DNA of 33,982 nt from a virus, in the IMG/VR virus record IMGVR_UViG_3300047564_001730, positions 1 through 33,982 of that record; one strand, written 5' to 3'. Positions 19,301-25,178 of this stretch are shown here, in pieces. The notes under the pieces are model-generated. The model did no database searches, had not been told where the DNA came from, and saw only the letters and a program-made list of their open reading frames with translations. Numbering within the stretch: position 1 is the first letter of the stretch; every line of letters starts with the position of its first letter. The position numbers were made by a program, and so were the translations under genes.

Positions 19301-21982
19301 GAACGTGACGAGCGTAACAGTAATTACTGGACCATTTATCAACGTACCGACACTGGATATAAACTACTGCGTCGCCAACAATTTGACGTAACCAAACTCT
19401 GGAGTCTAGTAGACTGGTATGCCAGTGGCTATTCGGCCAAAACCAATCCGGACTATACTGTAAACGAGTACAAAGACATTTATAAACTACCATTGGTTGA
19501 TGGAACCTTGGTGCAAGTTTTAAACAGTCGATTCGATTTCGCCAGTCTGATTAACACTTATCGTACAGCCAAACAAACCACTGGTGTTACAGAACTTTAT
19601 AGATTTGATACCATTGAAGGTACTTTAAAACCTATTTTAATTGGTAGAGAAAATGGTACTTTCCAACTCAGTGACGATTTATATGCTGGCAAAGGGTTTG
19701 ATAGTGCAGCCTTTGACGCAGAAGATTTTGATAATCATTACATGACAGAATGGCGCTATATCATGCAAGGTTTGAAGCATGATATATTTGTAGCTGAGTT
19801 AGCAGTAAATTATAATCAGATGATTTACTTCCTAATCGATTACATACTCAGTGAACAGCGTTACATTGATTGGTTCTTCAAAACCAGCTTTGTAAAAGTG
19901 CTGCACCAAGTATCAGGATTGGTGCAATCACCCACCTATATTAAGAATCGTCAGGAAAATTATGAAAGCTATGTGCGTGAAGTCAAACCATACCGTACCA
20001 AAATACGAGATTACACACTGGGTTATGATCACGTAGAAAAGCCTAGGTTCACTGTAACTGACTTTGATATTCCTGCTTACTATGATACCACACTAAAAAT
20101 TTTCCGTAGTCCCAATGGTGAACAACCAAGCATTGACGCAGAAAAGTTTACCAAACCTGAATATCAAGACTGGGTAAACAACCATGGATATTCAGTTACA
20201 GCATTAAATCTTGCACAGTCAGGTTATGGTTATCGTGGCGGCAACGCCGCGCCTAGTGTTAGCATAATACGACGTGACACCAATACAGGCACTGATGCCG
20301 AAGCCAAAATATTCCTCAACAGTGACACTGGTGGAATTAGTCGAGTTAGTGTTACCAGCTTTGGATCAAATTATACACTAACACCCACAGTTACCATCAA
20401 CGGCAACGGCGGTACCATAATCAGTGACCATAAGAGTTATGCATTTAGGGTAACTGCCAAAGGTCAAGCAGACACCAGTGGCAACATAGCTTTTGGATTG
20501 TATAGCCTGGTGGGCAATGCAAATGTCTCGCTGTACACTACTGCCAACATCGGATACACCATGCATCGTATACGCAGGTCTGATGGTCAACTGTTGTTTA
20601 CAAGACATTATGAATTACCCAACGAGCTTACTGGTGGTTACACAGGATATACCAGTGCTGATTTAGCCAATGATCTCAATGATAGTTCTGCTAATCAGTT
20701 GGTAGTGGTACACACTCTAGGAGATGCTAGAACCAACAGACTCAACAATAATCTAGATCTTGCCATGTATCGTTGCGGTGCTAGCCCACTGGTGTTTGGT
20801 AATAACACAGTGATGACCGCTAACTGTGCTTATTTGTTGGTAGGTATACCAGGCGTAGGTCAAGGCAATGGACTAGAAATACAGTCAGGCAATGTAGCCA
20901 ACAGTACTACTTCATTTAGTAGATTAGATTTCAAACTACGACGCAGTTTCTTTATACCCACAGTGGCTCAGCCTAAAACTGCCAACAGTGATTTTGCATA
21001 CTCGAGTTCATTGGGCACAGATCTAGCGCCACATTACGCAGTGATATCACCTAGACTGGAAAACAATACCATTAGAAAGCTCAAAACCACCATGCGTTTT
21101 GACAGAATCCAGTATACCACACAGGTAGTAGATTGGCAACCCGGCGGATTTGATGTCAAGAACTTTGACATGGATAACTACGATCAAACCTATGCTGCTG
21201 GTACCTATGTGGCATATCGCGGTGAAGCATATGTAGCCGACGGGTTTAGCAGGACCACACCGTATGCGTACCCAGTGGTAGGCAGTTTAGAGAATCCTAA
21301 TTCTAGAACATATCGACATGGATTTTTCGATAATGCCAATGATCGTATCATGGCATATTATCAACCTACCGCAGATATGATACCTAAAGATCTAGAAAGA
21401 TTGATTCCTGGTATTAGACAAGGTGGTACTACCTATGCAGGCAGTGGATCTGGATCTGGTGCTGGTGGTACTACCACTATCATGGTAGGTGATACATTTA
21501 GTAGCATGGGCGGTTTACCGGCCAGCAATATCACTGTCACTGGTGGCAGTTTTGTAAATGAACTGTTCAGTCATGCTCCAGAAGAATTGTTACCTGGCCA
21601 AACATTTGAAAGTCTACAAATTAGAGTAATGAGCAATACCACTAATACAGGATTCCATTTGTTTAAACCATTGCAGGGTAATGTGGAATATGCTACTAGA
21701 AATTCAGTGTATACAACTACATTAACACAAGCATTGTTACTAACTGATACCACTATTACTGTGGCAGACGGTACTAAGTTAGCAGCTCCTGATCCTTTAT
21801 TGATTAAACCAGGTATTCTTTATGTCAACGGTGAACGTATTGCCTACTACAGCAAAGTAGGAAATGTGCTAAGTCAAATTAATCGTGGTTATGGTGGTAC
21901 CGGTGCTGCTGCTGTGCATCCAGCTGGAAGCTCAGTGGAGGATGTCAGTGAACGAACCAAATTGCCCACAGTTCAAACTTAA
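10388..21982 (+). CDS. Giant T4-like baseplate/tail structural protein (gp7 position)
   Basis: A single uninterrupted 3864-residue reading frame lies directly after the gp6 pieces, where T4 has gp7 (1032 residues). The N-terminus (TVDLLPSVFRTDVNRKFLG, VNYSQYYWLPDGPAPV) is of the kind seen in very large virion proteins of marine T4-like phages. Residues ~155-250 resemble a cupredoxin-like fold without copper ligands. Residues ~944-1000 are DUF4214-like (YLGRHADQTGLDYW). Residues ~2135-2345 resemble an SGNH hydrolase with altered catalytic blocks. Residues ~3750-3864 (LIKPGILYVNGERIAYYSKVG) form a small terminal beta domain. Between these are wedge/linker segments such as NNRRLTR and IWVAKDFNDDWQVYR. 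The gp7 assignment rests on position and weak recollection; the virion role is confident. Confidence 0.75.
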   Translation: MAVIRKTVDLLPSVFRTDVNRKFLGSTVDQLVSDTALTRIDGFIGRQFSPTHSPSDNYLLEPTAARTNYQLEPTVVVENTSDKIDLLCDYNDLINKINYYGGKTDNHDRLFSQEYYTFDPRIDLDKFVNYSQYYWLPDGPAPVTVSTKGIITANTYTFTAGVSSYTTNRTGAVTNPTIYLARGVTYALSVNHAGAGNLWIQTEPGVTGRKLYLPQVSSRNILGVTNNGEDSGTIVFAVPTETAQDSLLTLPLVDYVNYATSATFTSLDGSLWTQGTSTIDGDGQFPKDRYIIFTNTSTANGDWTDRNSAVVAAGNRYSVWKITVNHLNRIELSLARSVAVDTRIKILDGGTQEGAQWRRTSTGYSLIPDVTAPLTTLYYQNDSSPDLYGEIRLVDAKINTITVNTDIVGKTAYVSPDGVRFTNGMMVYFDETVEPAQYRNRSYIVEGVGTAIRLVDYAQLVSPEVTSPEQNVPFDITAFDIGGFDATVQGSTEPDYIVVNRSSMDLNAWSRVNRWFHIDVIRQAAAANGTTVNLNQSSRAQRPIIEFDPDLQLYNAGRIGIGAVDQVFDANVFLNESGTVTVLTDALSKVHQKTFASLKTSGINLRPAQRVVFANDADPTVRKTVYRVDFVNQLVAVSGSNLTGAITARAGSTRISGTGTAFLTELEVGTDLYRSDFSYIGRVKQIFTDTYLIVENAVYSNINNLSGIKYNPPKVNLTSVTVAQQYDSITVMSGSNAKKSYYLTTSGLWKTAQQKTAVNQEPLFDIITTQDVSLTNAYLNSTFAGTKLFSYSRGSTVADPVLGFSLSYSSTGGSIGQLNFTNNYCADTFAYTSDSVKRITTELKTNVGFIRKITGRVTYSLLNTWNRVSDTSKQYQQITAVYDGLTSYFELGAVPVIDTIDTPSIKIYINNRRLTRTTVAGSFATITGTAATTTVTGANAAIYATTVNGYYNTYLGRHADQTGLDYWVNLVNNGTVTLSEVEARIIASEEAYRFACGFELAQVGARTAVKIRTDLLSQGDRVDILFYSTAISELAHYEIPKNLEFNPQNSEIAQLTLGQLRNHLQTIGENTRGLIGSALAQGNIRDLDITAKPGTILQHSAPIIYSSLFLSDSDANFINSIDFARREYTRFKNKFLELSVTLPDVNPSDISHSVDVILESINTVKNNLFPWYYSDMMAHGSDYNQTTITVLNASVKTYNLSRSYRTLSVGSTAVLIYRNGTLLVKDIDFVFDASATFTLSSSVTLNLNDTLVIREYANTEGSYVPETPSKLGLYPKFVPAIYTDTTYRTARQVIQGHDGSITPAFGDYRDNLLLELEKRIYNNIKTEYTGALFNINSNQPGKYRTTAYNNSEYRDILNTEFLKWVGYNQLDFASNTYFLGNDEWSWNYSGSLDIDDAEVSGYWRGIYRYYYDTDRPHTHPWEIMGYAIKPNWWDTYYSWTDPVKRSTLIFNITNGLINDPGSATAAQANPVYARPGFSSRVPVNSAGQLLSPMSTVIKKFNDSNFNRPFAVGDQGPVESAWYRSSEYAFAVQRAMALMRPAEYFGRLADTFRYGINSLINQYVRSTGLVRGSTSGTAINGEVIGSVTTRSLGYLNWVQAYLTSLGRDGTAVIRTLLDTVQVKLSHKLAGFSDRNMITVLAEQFSPTSTSESVIIPDENYQVHLNRSVPVARATYSAVIIERSENGYTVSGYDLKYPYFIIVPSETAGTAYEIGVLDQTAVVYEDFKIQKVAVPYGYEFTSAQQVVDFLVGYERWLIAQGFIFDRYSTDFQLMQDFKLAAREFLTWDQQGWQPGNIIVVSPVGDKLDIFTDNTVVDYITNRINESQLMGVNFNVIKAADFSVIRDSNLTTIFTLSGQSIAFAELNLVQYEHALVFDNTTVFNDIIYKPDLGNRQYRLRLVGAITSNWDGQLTPPGYIYNTGNIADWATGQDYRKGDIVRYKLKNYTAAQDVAASDSFNYNYWTLLDSVPESGLSANFVTGASRSKQFYDVDDQPLDEQFARFSNGLIGFRNRTYLENLGMNTITQTKFYQGYIREKGTKNSIAALSRGQFNNISSTITVYEEWAARVGEYGAIDSNPYISLALKDSVFRDRPMAIELLSTTGTASDNNVIAVKPHELTYRPDPYTPNIFLTREPAVTKTFKIELFGDGIMCGRDPAAASMVNLQPVVACRDDRTTARVASPPDYLLYQALNSKYNLAITTRSVENSTSAQLLSGGDSVNGAWPDDIEADIVVINHGMIDAKNGISVVDYKSNLRALRTALKPDQMVIWQTPSLVNRSLPSTDWSLTGTNDVAIYAQAMREVAAEYNDVVADAAAIPNWTNYLGTNGVYPSQQGYTVLVNTVLAPAVEKVIRKQLQQQIRVFEDDVKTAGYVNQDHVDHLLFDLYNYSSLTDSVLSELVTGYKIWVAKDFNDDWQVYRAYQAENIVTRVEADIDNRIVFTIESAHGLAAYDVFAVRGMDPAIDGFYQALIVDANTVTVLASDTVYQYVGNQVTTSSTALLFDLQKLRFANNTQRDLAVPKHGWLNSDRVWIDDSGDALGSWAVYDRLDTYRIAGDRGNVSTSGTVNFTVTTVQPNETVYYTIADGATATVIPETNAWTLLVSQPMHVDIDSISNCYLFSNKTKEIVARLDILDPAKGRLLGVAQSNIDYTTSIDPARYSNSSSLSDVLPTSTDYYWAAAQVGKFWWNIDTCRFVDYEQGSLTYRLANWAKLFPGSSVDVYEWIESDLLPSEHVAAGLPGVPLYANDDGYSRVSYIDPATNIVKTKYYYWLHGHNTKISDQRTHTSYSLEQIIAAPEQQGIPYLAPLSTNAFALFNVGSYLSGSDTVVHVSYRRVLNERIIHSDYKLIQQGDPASTIPDRIESKIIDSVIGSDALGLPVPSPILPPSQRLGLGMRPKQTVVLNADVAKENLVKYVNSVLIKQALAGKLVDSAGSTVDNFFARDPIPAATEYLHRVSTYSRITLPPANVGERILVERDERNSNYWTIYQRTDTGYKLLRRQQFDVTKLWSLVDWYASGYSAKTNPDYTVNEYKDIYKLPLVDGTLVQVLNSRFDFASLINTYRTAKQTTGVTELYRFDTIEGTLKPILIGRENGTFQLSDDLYAGKGFDSAAFDAEDFDNHYMTEWRYIMQGLKHDIFVAELAVNYNQMIYFLIDYILSEQRYIDWFFKTSFVKVLHQVSGLVQSPTYIKNRQENYESYVREVKPYRTKIRDYTLGYDHVEKPRFTVTDFDIPAYYDTTLKIFRSPNGEQPSIDAEKFTKPEYQDWVNNHGYSVTALNLAQSGYGYRGGNAAPSVSIIRRDTNTGTDAEAKIFLNSDTGGISRVSVTSFGSNYTLTPTVTINGNGGTIISDHKSYAFRVTAKGQADTSGNIAFGLYSLVGNANVSLYTTANIGYTMHRIRRSDGQLLFTRHYELPNELTGGYTGYTSADLANDLNDSSANQLVVVHTLGDARTNRLNNNLDLAMYRCGASPLVFGNNTVMTANCAYLLVGIPGVGQGNGLEIQSGNVANSTTSFSRLDFKLRRSFFIPTVAQPKTANSDFAYSSSLGTDLAPHYAVISPRLENNTIRKLKTTMRFDRIQYTTQVVDWQPGGFDVKNFDMDNYDQTYAAGTYVAYRGEAYVADGFSRTTPYAYPVVGSLENPNSRTYRHGFFDNANDRIMAYYQPTADMIPKDLERLIPGIRQGGTTYAGSGSGSGAGGTTTIMVGDTFSSMGGLPASNITVTGGSFVNELFSHAPEELLPGQTFESLQIRVMSNTTNTGFHLFKPLQGNVEYATRNSVYTTTLTQALLLTDTTITVADGTKLAAPDPLLIKPGILYVNGERIAYYSKVGNVLSQINRGYGGTGAAAVHPAGSSVEDVSERTKLPTVQT

Positions 21983-21999
21983 AATCAGGATTTTATACC

Positions 22000-22149
22000 A
22001 TGATAAATATAGAGAAAGCCGTTGATGATCAGGAAAGCCAAGACACAGAACAGCACGAACCCGATGATGTGGGCGGTATTGCTGTGCAAGGGTTTTTCAA
22101 GATTTTTGATCCTGAGTCAGGCGAAGTCTTAACGCAAGGTCGTGCATAG
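22000..22149 (+). CDS. 49-residue protein, partial paralogue of the next gene
   Basis: A short ORF starts at ATG 22000, 17 bases after the giant gene, with AGGA nine bases upstream, and ends two bases before the next start. The first 27 or so residues are acidic and probably disordered (DDQESQDTEQHEPDD). The end reads GIAVQGFFKIFDPESGEVL, which matches the N-terminus of the following protein (GHVHIFDPESGTTY) at the same pattern of positions. I infer a small structural or accessory tail protein derived from that module. It may also be a remnant of a longer paralogue, because the part that should follow (the NAIH-type helix) is absent. The tight packing and ribosome site favour real expression. 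Confidence 0.6.
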   Translation: MINIEKAVDDQESQDTEQHEPDDVGGIAVQGFFKIFDPESGEVLTQGRA

Positions 22150-22151
22150 AT

Positions 22152-22760
22152 ATGAAACACAATAGCGAGTTGAAAATTACTGGTCATGTGCATATATTTG
22201 ATCCTGAATCAGGAACTACATATGTGGATCAACACAATGCCATACACTTTGAAAACATCAGTGAAGCACTGGCCTATAGTTTAGCCAATAAGAGCACTAA
22301 TTTTATCAGTGAAATGCATTTTGGTCGTGGCGGCACCAGCATTGATAGCACTGGGGTAATTAACTATTTGCCGCCCAACACCAACAGCCAAAATTCAGAT
22401 TTATATAATCCTACATTTTTCAAAATTGTAGATGACACTGATGAGGAAAACACAGATCCTGTGCGTAATAACATGACTGTGCGGCACATTCCTGGCACAG
22501 TGTATTCTGACATAGTGGTAACCTGTCTACTAGATTACGGTGAGCCTGCTGGACAATTGGCTTTTGACAACACCAGCAGTTTAGAAAATACTTTTGTGTT
22601 TGATGAATTAGGCTTGAAAAGTTGGGGAGCTGCCGGAGGTGGAACCGGTAAGCTGTTGACTCATGTGGTGTTCCATCCTGTACAAAAGAGTTTGAATCGT
22701 TTGATACAGATTGATTATACCATTAGGATTCAGAGCTTGACTAATTTGACTGGTGCTTAA
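22152..22760 (+). CDS. Tail/baseplate virion structural protein
   Basis: The product is 202 residues. It begins with a short beta module (ITGHVHIFDPESGTTYVDQHNAIHFENISEAL), followed by EMHFGRGGTSIDSTG, NNMTVRHIPGTVYSDIVVTCLLDYGEP, DELGLKSWG and a C-terminal LLTHVVFHPVQKSLNRLIQI. I recall this set of motifs from uncharacterised structural proteins next to the baseplate genes of marine T4-like phages. There is no signal peptide or membrane segment. The gene starts two bases after the 49-residue ORF with no Shine-Dalgarno, so it is probably translated by coupling. A CTGGT-GCTTA-ACCAG dyad covers its stop codon. Its precise place in the virion is unknown. Confidence 0.7.
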   Translation: MKHNSELKITGHVHIFDPESGTTYVDQHNAIHFENISEALAYSLANKSTNFISEMHFGRGGTSIDSTGVINYLPPNTNSQNSDLYNPTFFKIVDDTDEENTDPVRNNMTVRHIPGTVYSDIVVTCLLDYGEPAGQLAFDNTSSLENTFVFDELGLKSWGAAGGGTGKLLTHVVFHPVQKSLNRLIQIDYTIRIQSLTNLTGA

Positions 22761-22764
22761 CCAG

Positions 22765-22772
22765 CTAAATAA
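22765..22772 (+). promoter_or_regulatory. Late-type promoter motif before the S74 fibre gene
   Basis: CTAAATAA lies in the 36-base gap before the fibre gene, 25 bases upstream of ATG 22797, at a position like that of the motif before the gp6-like gene. Just before it, CTGGT-GCTTA-ACCAG (22750-22764) forms a small hairpin over the preceding stop codon. Confidence 0.4.
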
Positions 22773-22796
22773 CTAAAACTTCGGAGCATAGGTTTC

Positions 22797-23963
22797 ATGG
22801 CTTACATTATTAACAAAACAAATGGTGATCCGCTTATCACAGTAGATGATGGTACTGCGGATGTAACCACAACCACATTGGCCTTGATTGGTCGTAATTT
22901 TCCTGGCTATGGCGAGTACATAAATGAAAACTTTGTCAAGCTGCTGGAAAACTTTTCTAGAAATACACAACCAAACACAGCGCAAAGTCTAAAAGGGCAG
23001 CTCTGGTATGATACCAGCGTTAGTCCTGGTGTGCTTAAAGTTTACAATGGTACTGCATACGTAGCAGCTGGTAGCAGCATTGAACTAGAGCAAACCAGTG
23101 CCAACATGCACTACATGACTGTGGTAGCCAGTGAAACCGGCGCACCTGCACTTAAGACTACCAAAGACAAAGGTCTAACTATACAACCCAGCACTGGTAA
23201 CATTGGTATTAATACCACACAGGTTCCTGTAAGTAAGTTAGTAATAAATGCAGACAGCAATCGCAGTCGTGCATTACCTGCGCTAGCATATCCTGGCACA
23301 GTGGCTCAGATATATGGTGCTGACAGCCAATATTGTATTGTTGCTATTGATGCTTTTAGTGGCACAGATGGTGTTCCTGCAGGTGGGTTTTGGTTTAGAA
23401 AAGCACGTGGTAGTAGTGCAGCACCCGCCACAGTACAACAATACGATTTCCTAGGTGGTATGGCTGCTGGTGGATACGGATCGACAGCTTATTCACCGAA
23501 TCCTCGAGTAGCAGTATGGTTCCAAACCAGTCAAGTATGGACTGATGCCAATCACGGAACTAGAATTGCATTTTACAATACTCCAGATAATAGTACTACC
23601 TGGCGCGAGTCATTGGCCATTGAAGCCAATGGCGACATCAAAGCCAATTACGGCGATGTAATCGCCTATGCTGCATCCGACGAAAGAATGAAATCTAACA
23701 TTGAAAAGATTCCTAGTGCTCTGAGTAAGGTATTATCATTAGATGGTGTGACCTTTAACTGGCGCGAAAACATCAACGGCAAAGACAGTACGCAGCGCGA
23801 ACCTGGTGTTATTGCACAACAAGTACAGCAGGTATTGCCAGAAGCTGTTAAACAGCGTGATGATGGTAATCTAGCAGTACGCTATGAAAAACTAATTCCC
23901 TTGTTGATTGAAGCTATCAAGGATCTACAAGCCGAAGTAGCTGATCTAAAGAAATTTGCCTAA
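22797..23963 (+). CDS. Tail fibre protein with C-terminal S74 intramolecular chaperone domain
   Basis: The product is 388 residues. The N-terminus (DPLITVDDGTADVTTTTLALIGRNFPGYGE, then SLKGQLWYDTS and LKVYNGTAYV) is of the type that anchors phage fibres. The middle is Gly/Ala/Ser-rich beta sequence. The last ~100 residues are a peptidase S74 chaperone: SDERMKSNIEKI, VTFNWRE, GVIAQQVQQVLPEAV and a terminal coiled coil (LLIEAIKDLQAEVADLKK). Ser294 and Lys299 sit at the spacing of the known autocleavage dyad. In the family this domain trimerises, folds the fibre and is then cut off. A CTAAATAA late-type motif and GGAG/AGG sequences precede ATG 22797. It is probably a host-recognition fibre. Confidence 0.85.
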   Translation: MAYIINKTNGDPLITVDDGTADVTTTTLALIGRNFPGYGEYINENFVKLLENFSRNTQPNTAQSLKGQLWYDTSVSPGVLKVYNGTAYVAAGSSIELEQTSANMHYMTVVASETGAPALKTTKDKGLTIQPSTGNIGINTTQVPVSKLVINADSNRSRALPALAYPGTVAQIYGADSQYCIVAIDAFSGTDGVPAGGFWFRKARGSSAAPATVQQYDFLGGMAAGGYGSTAYSPNPRVAVWFQTSQVWTDANHGTRIAFYNTPDNSTTWRESLAIEANGDIKANYGDVIAYAASDERMKSNIEKIPSALSKVLSLDGVTFNWRENINGKDSTQREPGVIAQQVQQVLPEAVKQRDDGNLAVRYEKLIPLLIEAIKDLQAEVADLKKFA

Positions 23964-23975
23964 TAGGAATCTGCT

Positions 23976-25157
23976 GTGACACTACCTGTATGGTCTAATA
24001 CAACACCTTTGTCGCTGGGTAATATACAAGCTGAATTCGGCGGCACCGGTAACATCGGTCTCAGTGAATATTATGCAGGTGGCTTATATGTTACTGCTGG
24101 TACCACTGGTAGTTATCAAGGTGTTACTACACCTATACCAAGTTCTGGAAACATAGCCATTGGTAACTTTTATGGTGCAAGTGCCAGTGGAGGTAGCGGT
24201 GGCGGGACTACTTCAACAACAACAACCACAGCAGGGCCCGGAACTACCAGTACTACCACTACCACTACAACCACAGCAGCAGTACCATTAGAGCTGATAT
24301 TCCAGACCACAGGAACGTCTCGATTCACTCCTGGCAGTTATCTAAAAACCAATCTTAGCACTGGTGCACTAGCAGTAGGTAGTTACGGTGGTGGCGCAGG
24401 TCCTTATTGGGTAGCAGATCAAAGTCAAAGCTATAATGGTGTATATAGAACCAGTATTCTAAGCCCAGGTGCAGGATTCGACGGACCAGCTACTTATGCT
24501 GATCCAGCTGGTGCACTAGACGGCATTAATCATTATTTTGAAGAAAATCAAAGCACACGAATTACCGCTGCACCGTACCCGGGTGGTGCTAAAAAGGTTA
24601 AAAGCATTGTTATCACAGGAACCACTGATCCCGAGACCAGCACAACTACCAATGGGTACATACTAGAAAACTGGGGCCACGCCGCAGGTGGAGACACAGC
24701 TTATTCAGTGGATCAGAGATTTACTACAACCAATAATGTAAATTGTAGAATTGCAGGAACTCCATACGTGTTCTTAGGTATCCACTACGGTAATAATACT
24801 ACTCAGGTTGCTATTGGAACCAAGTTGGGCGAAGTTGGATTAAACACCGATCTAGCAATCAAGATAAGACTATATGATCCTGTTAATAATACATTATTAG
24901 CCACTCACAATACTTGGATTCCTGCACCTAATGCACCGGGATTTGGTTTTGCAAGTTCCGGTGGAGTTGTTAATGCTGACACCGCAAATGTATGTTGGCA
25001 AGTAACCAGTGCAGGTAGCCCAAGCGATTGGACCAGAACCAACTTTGTAGATGTAGGTGATCCGGGTAATAATACCGGTGCCGGTGATTGGGGAGTATTT
25101 AAGAGTAGAACTCAATCAGGACTGCCAACTAAATTGGTTATTACCTTAGGTCATTGA
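23976..25157 (+). CDS. Tail fibre-like protein with Thr-rich linker (GTG start)
   Basis: The product is 393 residues. GTG 23976 is chosen because AGGA lies eight bases upstream and the next residues (TLPVWSNTTPLSLGNIQAEFGG) form an N-terminal attachment motif that I recall from other phage tail proteins. Residues ~70-105 are a Gly/Ser stretch followed by a Thr/Ser/Ala/Pro linker like the one in the gp6-like ORF. Residues ~106-393 form a globular-looking beta domain with no family that I recognise; it contains GPYWVADQSQSYNG, INHYFEENQS and GDWGVFKSR. This could be a receptor- or glycan-binding head, but that is inferred from position. It is packed 12 bases after the S74 fibre gene, and a 7-bp hairpin covers its stop. 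Confidence 0.72.
   Translation: MTLPVWSNTTPLSLGNIQAEFGGTGNIGLSEYYAGGLYVTAGTTGSYQGVTTPIPSSGNIAIGNFYGASASGGSGGGTTSTTTTTAGPGTTSTTTTTTTTAAVPLELIFQTTGTSRFTPGSYLKTNLSTGALAVGSYGGGAGPYWVADQSQSYNGVYRTSILSPGAGFDGPATYADPAGALDGINHYFEENQSTRITAAPYPGGAKKVKSIVITGTTDPETSTTTNGYILENWGHAAGGDTAYSVDQRFTTTNNVNCRIAGTPYVFLGIHYGNNTTQVAIGTKLGEVGLNTDLAIKIRLYDPVNNTLLATHNTWIPAPNAPGFGFASSGGVVNADTANVCWQVTSAGSPSDWTRTNFVDVGDPGNNTGAGDWGVFKSRTQSGLPTKLVITLGH
24208..24287 (+). repeat. Short Thr/Ser/Ala/Pro repeat in fibre gene
   Basis: About 80 bases encode TTSTTTTTAGPGTTSTTTTT and a further Thr/Ala run between the N-terminal attachment part and the globular part of the 393-residue fibre-like protein. The composition matches the larger repeat in the gp6-like ORF, including the A-G-P-G-T variant. 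It probably acts as a flexible linker. Confidence 0.8.
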
Positions 25158-25164
25158 TGACCTA
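25147..25164 (+). other. Hairpin over the stop codon between the last two late genes
   Basis: TAGGTCA-TTGA-TGACCTA is a perfect 7-bp stem with a 4-base loop, and the loop contains the stop of the 393-residue gene. The next gene starts 15 bases later. No T-run follows, so it more likely modulates coupling or mRNA stability than ends transcription. Confidence 0.5.
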
Positions 25165-25178
25165 CCACAGGTTACGCA

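Noticed and set aside
22002-22009. GATAAATA motif at the start of the 49-residue ORF
   Set aside because: A start downstream of it would lie inside that ORF. It could only serve the following gene, for which there is no other support.
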